Part shown: positions 6,352-10,519 of the stretch, piece by piece
Layout: each line of letters begins with the position of its first letter
Numbering within the stretch: the stretch's first letter is position 1
Position numbers and translations under genes: made by a program
Source of the DNA: an uncultured Collinsella sp.
Lineage (GTDB): Bacteria; Actinomycetota; Coriobacteriia; Coriobacteriales; Coriobacteriaceae
Assembly: GCA_900550355.1 (NCBI GenBank)
Contig: URRT01000058.1
Location: 1-10,519 of the forward strand
Direction of reading: 5' to 3'
Length of the DNA: 10,519 nt
The notes under the pieces: model-generated
Told to the model about the DNA's origin: nothing
Databases searched by the model: none
Seen by the model: the letters and a program-made list of their open reading frames with translations, nothing else

Positions 6352-6505
6352 GAGATGCCGCCCGCTCAACCAGCGCCGCCAAGCGCCCATCGGTGCCGGC
6401 ACGCCAAAGTCCCGCGATCGCCAGCACGATCGATAACAGCGCCACCGTGACGATGGCGTATTCGACCGTCGCCTGGGCAGATTCCTCACGCAGGACATCA
6501 TGCAT
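6287..6505 (-). CDS. Small pilin-like (Flp/TadE-type) membrane protein
   Basis: The 72-residue product is almost only a prepilin signal plus helix: MHDVLREESA, then QATVEYAIVTVALLSIVLAI, and a short tail with an alanine-rich end. The EYAI after the leader is typical of Flp-type pilins. The start has AGGAGGG eight bases upstream and follows the stop of the upstream gene by one base. It could be a minor pilin beside the major Flp, since it has the same leader motif but a different C-terminus. Confidence 0.82.
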   Translation of the reverse strand: MHDVLREESAQATVEYAIVTVALLSIVLAIAGLWRAGTDGRLAALVERAASHGVASTSVIDAAAAAKDIALY

Positions 6506-6506
6506 T

Positions 6507-7070
6507 TCACGATCCCTCCTTTGAGTCCGTTGCCTGCGGGCTCAGGCGCACGGCGCGCAGACGACACGAAGCATCGCCAGCATCCGCGGCAATTGTCACC
6601 ATATCGACCCAGCCGCGTCCGTCGCGCACGATGGCGCCCCACACGTTTCCCTTGATGTCGAGATAGCCGCTCAGAGCAAGTTGCGCCGTGGGTACCTCGC
6701 GATAGGCACGCAGCATATCCGCCGCCGCTTCGGTCATCGGTCGGTCCTCGGACCATGCAAGCCGGACCGCAATCGCGTTGCCCTCAGGCGAATCCGTCGC
6801 AGTGCCAGACCGCTTGTCGAGCGTCCGCAGAAAGGTTTGCGCCGTGACAGCGACATCCGAATCGTCCGCATCTCGCATCTCATCTTTTTGAGACGCCACC
6901 GCCGAATCTGAGCCCAAATCGGAGGCGGTCCCAGGACGCTGCTGCCGCGCGGCGTTAAGCCCCCAAAGCACCGCCGCTATCGCCACGGTCAGGCAAGCAA
7001 ACACCAGCAGCACCCCGATGGGGCGCTCGCCCTCTACAGGCTGTTGATGCCCCCGCTGATCGCATCCCAT
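6507..7070 (-). CDS. Membrane-anchored protein of unknown function in the tad operon
   Basis: I do not recognise a family. The 187-residue product has a short cytoplasmic N-terminus, one membrane helix (IGVLLVFACLTVAIAAVLW, about residues 18-36), then a polar, acidic linker (about 42-75) and a compact domain of about 100 residues including LSGYLDIKGNVWGAIVRDGR (about 133-152). The topology suggests a protein anchored in the membrane with its domain outside. It starts within flp (37-base overlap) and ends one base before the next pilin-like gene, so it is part of the operon and likely a pilus accessory. The ATG at 7068-7070 has a weak site (AAAGAG); a GTG at 7013 is an alternative but would cut close to the helix. 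Confidence 0.7.
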   Translation of the reverse strand: MGCDQRGHQQPVEGERPIGVLLVFACLTVAIAAVLWGLNAARQQRPGTASDLGSDSAVASQKDEMRDADDSDVAVTAQTFLRTLDKRSGTATDSPEGNAIAVRLAWSEDRPMTEAAADMLRAYREVPTAQLALSGYLDIKGNVWGAIVRDGRGWVDMVTIAADAGDASCRLRAVRLSPQATDSKEGS

Positions 7071-7267
7071 AGCTCTTTAACCTTGCCTTTAAATGCAACG
7101 ATGGCAATAATCGCGATCACCACAAGTACGCCCACTAAAATGGCGTACTCGGTGGTACCCTGCGCGCTCTCCTCCTGCAACAGCTCCTTGGCATGCTGGC
7201 GAGTGTGAATCGCCCGGCAAAAAGCCCAGCTCCAAGCCTTGTCAGCAACTTCGACCATCGTGTTCAT
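7034..7267 (-). CDS. flp: Flp-family major pilin
   Basis: The product is a 77-residue prepilin. Its leader of about 35 residues ends HAKELLQEESA, and the mature part is QGTTEYAILVGVLVVIAIIA and following, about 42 residues, with the hydrophobic assembly helix and a short tail ending GGINSL. Flp pilins are small, and this mature size is normal. The conserved Glu-Tyr pair (Glu40, Tyr41) is present. If Glu is the fifth mature residue, cleavage falls at Ala35|Gln36 and not after a Gly; cleavage after Gly37 would put Glu at position 3. GGGAGGA lies five bases before the ATG, the strongest site in the operon, as expected for the major subunit. It starts 10 bases after tadC. Confidence 0.93.
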   Translation of the reverse strand: MNTMVEVADKAWSWAFCRAIHTRQHAKELLQEESAQGTTEYAILVGVLVVIAIIAIVAFKGKVKELWDAISGGINSL

Positions 7268-7277
7268 GTATTCCTCC

Positions 7278-7919
7278 CTACATCATCCCGCCTGCTCCCA
7301 GCAGCGGGCCCAATATGGACAGAAGCAACGCCGGCAAGATGAGCGTGCCGGTGGGAATCAACAGCTTGACGGGCGCACGCTCGATCTCGCGCTCGACCGC
7401 GGCGCGATGAGCCGCACGGATCTCGCGACTTTGAGCGGCCAGCGTCTCGGCAAGTGGGGCACCCAGGGCGAGCGCCTGCCCCACCGTGATGGCAAAGGTC
7501 TCGAGCGCTCGCACGTCCAGGTCGCGCGCGGCGGCCAACAACTCGTCCTCACGCGTGCCCACGCCCACCTGCCACGCCATGCAGGCGCGCTCAAGGCGAA
7601 GAGCCAGCACTGACCGGCGGTTGGCGCAGAAAATCTCAAGCGCCGCATCAAACGAAAGACCGGCCGAAAGACCCAAGCGCACAACATCGATCATCTCGGA
7701 CACTTCGCCGAGCGACACTCGCGCCGGGCCGCCCGCTCCAACCGCGCCCTTCACTCGCGCGGTCAGAGCATCGACCACCGAGCGACCCGCGGCAGCGACC
7801 AGCACCGCCTCGCGCTTGCAGGCCCCTGCGATCTTGCGTGCATCCGCCCGATCAAAACCCGTCGCGACAAATACACTCAGGGCGCACAGGCAAGCCGCAA
7901 CTGCAACCGAGGCGCTCAT
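7278..7919 (-). CDS. tadC: TadC, inner-membrane platform protein of the Tad pilus
   Basis: The 213-residue product is a type II secretion F-type (GspF-like) platform protein. An N-terminal helix (about 3-20) precedes the F domain: VSEMIDVVRLGLSAGLSFDA (about 73-92), the basic and alanine-rich middle, AITVGQALALGAPLAETLAAQ (about 143-163) and a C-terminal hydrophobic pair (LLIPTGTLILPALLLSILGP, about 186-205). It is shorter than many TadC proteins (about 300), with the first membrane helices reduced. The start is the ATG at 7917-7919, whose ATGA overlaps the stop of tadB in its restored frame, and GGTGGAG lies just upstream. It acts with TadB and the TadA ATPase. Confidence 0.88.
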   Translation of the reverse strand: MSASVAVAACLCALSVFVATGFDRADARKIAGACKREAVLVAAAGRSVVDALTARVKGAVGAGGPARVSLGEVSEMIDVVRLGLSAGLSFDAALEIFCANRRSVLALRLERACMAWQVGVGTREDELLAAARDLDVRALETFAITVGQALALGAPLAETLAAQSREIRAAHRAAVEREIERAPVKLLIPTGTLILPALLLSILGPLLGAGGMM

Positions 7920-8838
7920 AGCTCCACCCGCATAATGCGCCGGATAACCACCAGGGCAACGGCGTTGAGGGCAAGACCCAGCACCACAGCGCCCGCGCCG
8001 GCAGGCGTCGCAAGACCGCGACGAAAATCTGCCGAAAGCAGCGCCAACACCGCGCACATGCCGGCATCGCCGCGACCATATGCGCAGACATGCGAGCCTG
8101 CGACGTCTTAACATCCAGGCGGCGCTTGAGCTCAATGCGCTCCCCCACCATGCTCGACGCCTCGGACAGTAAGTCGGCAAGCGGAGCGCCGGTGCGCTGA
8201 GACACCTTAAGCGCCAAGGTCACAAGCGAAAGACCGGGGGCGTCGATACGTACGAGCAAGTCATCGAGCGCGTCGGTCGCCGAGATGCCGCAATCGATCG
8301 CCGCCGCCACCCGCAAAAACTCGGTATGCACTGGCTCTTGCGCATGAGCGCCCACAAAGCGCATGCCCTGGGCCAGCGAATGTCCCGAGGCAAGCGACAT
8401 GGAAAGTGCGGTAAACGCCTCGGGCATCGCCTCTTCTGCATCGTGTTGCTCGCGCCGGCTCTCAAAGCCATCCCGGGCGGCACCAACGGCAAACGGAGCA
8501 ACAAGTCCCAAGGCAAATCCGAGGGGCGATAACGACACCATCGTTAGTAAAACGCAGCAGACACCGCTCGATAGCAGCAGAAACGCCAAACGTCCCGAAG
8601 CATCTTCGATCACGAGGCCAAGGCGATGCGCCGGAGCCAGCGATGCCCACGAACGGGCGATCTTTTTCAGCAGATCGTTTTCCACCAGCTCACGCGGCAG
8701 CTTCTCTGCCACCGTCTCGAGCGCCTGACGTGCCAGCTCCGCCGGCGGTACCTGCGGCACACGAGGTTCCGCCCCGCACGCCGTCGCGACAGAAAGCCCT
8801 GCCAAGCCCCCTACGACGAGGGGCACAGTGATCTCCAT
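7916..8838 (-). pseudogene. tadB: TadB, inner-membrane platform protein, interrupted by a one-base frameshift
   Basis: TadB pairs with TadC as the GspF-like platform. The first 260 codons (8838 to 8059) read well: an N-terminal helix, cytoplasmic part, two hydrophobic segments (about 85-120) and an F domain including EEAMPEAFTALSMSLASGHS, then LKRRLDVKTSQARMSAHMVA. After MPA the original frame turns into unlike, Cys/Arg/Trp-rich sequence to 7852. One base out, the family C-terminus continues: MCAVLALLSADFRRGLATPA, a final helix, and RRIMRVEL before a TGA at 7916-7918 that overlaps the tadC start. The span is 923 bases, one short of the 924 for an intact 307-residue protein. GAGGAGGTG precedes the ATG, which lies within the end of tadA. 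The break is a real deletion or a sequencing error. Confidence 0.88.
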
Positions 8839-10139
8839 TCGTCCACCTCCTCTTGTGTGAGCGTCCCCGACCGCAGGCCTTCTGCGATAAACGGCGGCTC
8901 GCGGTCAAGCGTCCAGGTGCGCTCGGCGGCATCGAACGTCACATAGCGCTCGAGCTCTACGCCGCCCGATGCGGCGCGTCGCACCCCCGAATACGAGGAG
9001 ACGAAGCGCCTGCCATCGGCGTGGCGCTCGGACATCACGATACCGTCGAGTGCCATGGCAATCTGCTCCTCGATGAGCTCGCTCGGCAGATCGATGCCAT
9101 AACGTGCAAGCAACGTCAGACGCACCACGGTCTCCTGTTCTGAACCCGCATGAAGCGTGGTGAGCGACCCGTCGTGGCCCGTGTTCATGGCCTGCAACAT
9201 GTCGCAGCACTCGGCACCGCGCACCTCGCCCACCACGATGCGGTCGGGGCGCATGCGCAGGGCATTAGTCACCAGGTCGCGGATCGTCACCGCGCCCTCG
9301 CCCTCAATTGAAGCCTCGCGCGCCTCTAGGCGCACCACGTGCGGATGATGCGCAAACTTGAGCTCGGCAGAGTCCTCGATCGTCACGATGCGCTCGCCGG
9401 TGGAAATCTCACATGACAACGCGTTGAGCAGGGTGGTCTTACCAGATCCCGTGCCTCCCGCAACCGCCAAGTCCTGTCGCAGCGACACCGCACACGACAG
9501 CAGCTGCGCATACCAAAGCGGCAGCGATCCCAACCCCACGAGCTCGTCCAGCGAGCAGATACGGTCCGAGAACTTTCGGATGGTGAGAATCGGTCCGTCA
9601 ATCGCCACAGGCGGAATCACCGCGTTGACGCGATAGCCCGTTTTAAGGCGGGCGTTGACGATGGGGCTGCGCTCGTCGATACGGCGGCCAAGTGGCGAGA
9701 TAATGCGGTCGATAAGCACACGGATCTGCTCATCATCCTCAAACGCATGCTCGATGGGGTACAAGACGCCGCCGCGTTCAAAGAAAGCCGAGCGGCAGCC
9801 GTTGATCATGATCTCGGTAACGGTGTCGTCCTCGATGAGCGGCTGCAACGGCCCCAAGCCCACCACGTCATCCAAAATCTCGTCGATGATGGCCTCGCGC
9901 TCGGGCGTCGCGAGATCGGTCGGCTCCTCAACATTGAGCGCCGCCTCCACCGCAGGACGCAATTCCGAGCGGGCAAGTGCCGGGTCGATATAGGCGCTGA
10001 TACGCGCCACTTCGTCGTAACCCATGCGGTCCATCACGGCGCGCTTGGTGCGTCGTTTCACGGCGCGGCGACGCCCCGCATCTACAGGCGCTGCCGCCGC
10101 CGCAGCGCCGGCAGCCTTAATCCTCGTTTGCAGGCTCAT
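8811..10139 (-). CDS. tadA: TadA/CpaF, secretion ATPase of the Tad pilus
   Basis: The 442-residue ATPase of the type II/IV secretion superfamily drives pilin polymerisation at the cytoplasmic face. The conserved boxes are all present: ILDDVVGLGPLQPLIEDD (about 88-105), Walker A GGTGSGKTT (228-236), the Asp box IVTIEDSAEL (251-260), Walker B RIVVGEVRG (300-308) and the His box GHDGSLTTLHA (321-331). The Ala-rich and basic N-terminus (residues 10-33) is variable in the family. The ATG at 10137-10139 overlaps the stop of the upstream gene as ATGA and has GAGGGTGA about seven bases upstream. The 3' end overlaps the tadB start by 28 bases, and the tadB ribosome binding site is inside tadA. The enzyme looks intact. 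Confidence 0.97.
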   Translation of the reverse strand: MSLQTRIKAAGAAAAAAPVDAGRRRAVKRRTKRAVMDRMGYDEVARISAYIDPALARSELRPAVEAALNVEEPTDLATPEREAIIDEILDDVVGLGPLQPLIEDDTVTEIMINGCRSAFFERGGVLYPIEHAFEDDEQIRVLIDRIISPLGRRIDERSPIVNARLKTGYRVNAVIPPVAIDGPILTIRKFSDRICSLDELVGLGSLPLWYAQLLSCAVSLRQDLAVAGGTGSGKTTLLNALSCEISTGERIVTIEDSAELKFAHHPHVVRLEAREASIEGEGAVTIRDLVTNALRMRPDRIVVGEVRGAECCDMLQAMNTGHDGSLTTLHAGSEQETVVRLTLLARYGIDLPSELIEEQIAMALDGIVMSERHADGRRFVSSYSGVRRAASGGVELERYVTFDAAERTWTLDREPPFIAEGLRSGTLTQEEVDEWRSLCPSS

Positions 10140-10519
10140 CGCTGATCACCCTCGTGCGACCAGGGAAGGCGGATACGCGGGCGTTCGGTGCGCATTGCAC
10201 GGTCGGCGACCATATCGCTCCAAGGGCCGACGGCGCACCCCAGTTCCACGAGCATCTCGCGCGTGGCCTCGCGCACGCTGGTCGCAAAAGCGCTGGTCTG
10301 CCCCACTGCCTCGTCAGCACGCCCAAACGCCATGAGCGCGGCGAGATCCTGCCCGCCATCGGCGATACGAATCTTGGAGCTCAACGCACAGGCAATCTCA
10401 AAGCGCATAGCGACGTCCTCGTCTGCCCCGCGCGCACCGAACCGGTTGAACACGGCGCTCATACGCGTGCGCGGCACACCTACTCGACTTGCCAGTTCGA
10501 CGACGCGCGACGTCGATGT
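10136..10519 (-). CDS. TadZ/CpaE-like P-loop ATPase, C-terminal part
   Basis: Only the last 127 residues are inside the window; the frame is open to the right edge. RVVELASRVGVPRTRMSAVFNRFGARG, with the pattern of a late beta strand ending in NRFG, is what MinD/ParA-like TadZ proteins show where the guanine/adenine-pocket strand lies, and the tail FATSVREATREMLVELGC fits the final helix. TadZ/CpaE proteins localise the pilus machine at a cell pole. The Walker A motif would be off-window, so the call rests on the fold tail and on the position just ahead of tadA. It could be another ParA-like protein. Coding continues upstream; the GTG inside the window is not taken as the start. Confidence 0.65.
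   Translation of the reverse strand, partial: TSTSRVVELASRVGVPRTRMSAVFNRFGARGADEDVAMRFEIACALSSKIRIADGGQDLAALMAFGRADEAVGQTSAFATSVREATREMLVELGCAVGPWSDMVADRAMRTERPRIRLPWSHEGDQR

Noticed and set aside
6352..6756. Long N-terminal extension of the first TadE-like frame
   Set aside because: It runs across the small pilin-like gene and its neighbour in another frame and has no pilin character before residue 136.
8055..8070. Programmed -1 frameshifting in tadB
   Set aside because: The site GCCGGCATG has no X XXY YYZ heptamer, no Shine-Dalgarno-type stimulator in place and no clear downstream pseudoknot; deletion or sequencing error is simpler.
7920..8180. Extension of the tadC frame to a 300-residue protein
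   Set aside because: The extension is the shadow of the tadB 3' end; the ATG at 7919 overlaps the restored tadB stop as ATGA, the expected layout.

Overview
The window is GC-rich and tightly packed, and every gene I can support lies on the minus strand, so it reads from the right end to the left. Gene content, GC bias, the Gram-positive style Tad locus (no secretin or other outer-membrane genes in view) and the tRNA and terminator style suggest a high-GC actinobacterium. A gut Coriobacteriia member such as Collinsella is my best guess. That placement is inference from memory of similar loci, not a database result.

From 10519 down to 2858 runs one operon for a Tad (tight adherence) type IVc pilus. 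It starts with the C-terminal end of a TadZ/CpaE-like localisation ATPase, then the TadA/CpaF secretion ATPase and the two inner-membrane platform proteins TadB and TadC. Next come the major Flp pilin, a membrane-anchored protein of unknown function, a small pilin-like protein, a TadE-like pseudopilin, a 717-residue TadG-like protein and a second TadE-like pseudopilin. A DUF192 protein closes the run. Genes overlap by 1 to 65 bases or are separated by about 10, so translational coupling is likely. TadA powers assembly, TadB/TadC form the platform, Flp builds the fibre, and the TadE/TadG-like proteins are minor or tip components. tadB carries a one-base frameshift at about 8059-8061, so the pilus may be disabled in this strain unless the base is a sequencing error.

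From 2799 to 2249 lies a compact two-gene module that looks like a BrnT/BrnA-type toxin-antitoxin pair. Next is a tRNA-Phe gene (2053-2125) with its own good promoter and a rho-independent terminator. The tRNA 3' end plus terminator is repeated 185 bases away (1822-1885 and 2007-2070, 62 of 64 identical), which resembles an attachment-site duplication. Between the two copies is a 121-base GC-rich stretch made almost entirely of consecutive hairpins. A second palindromic element sits at 1764-1811.

At the left end are a glycoside hydrolase family 5 gene (510-1571) and, 6 bases further on, the N-terminal part of rsmI, the 16S rRNA 2'-O-methyltransferase. The GH5 protein keeps the fold signatures and the nucleophile Glu but has lost the acid/base Glu and two other active-site residues, so it may not be a normal hydrolase. 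I found no CRISPR array, insertion sequence or intact integrase.
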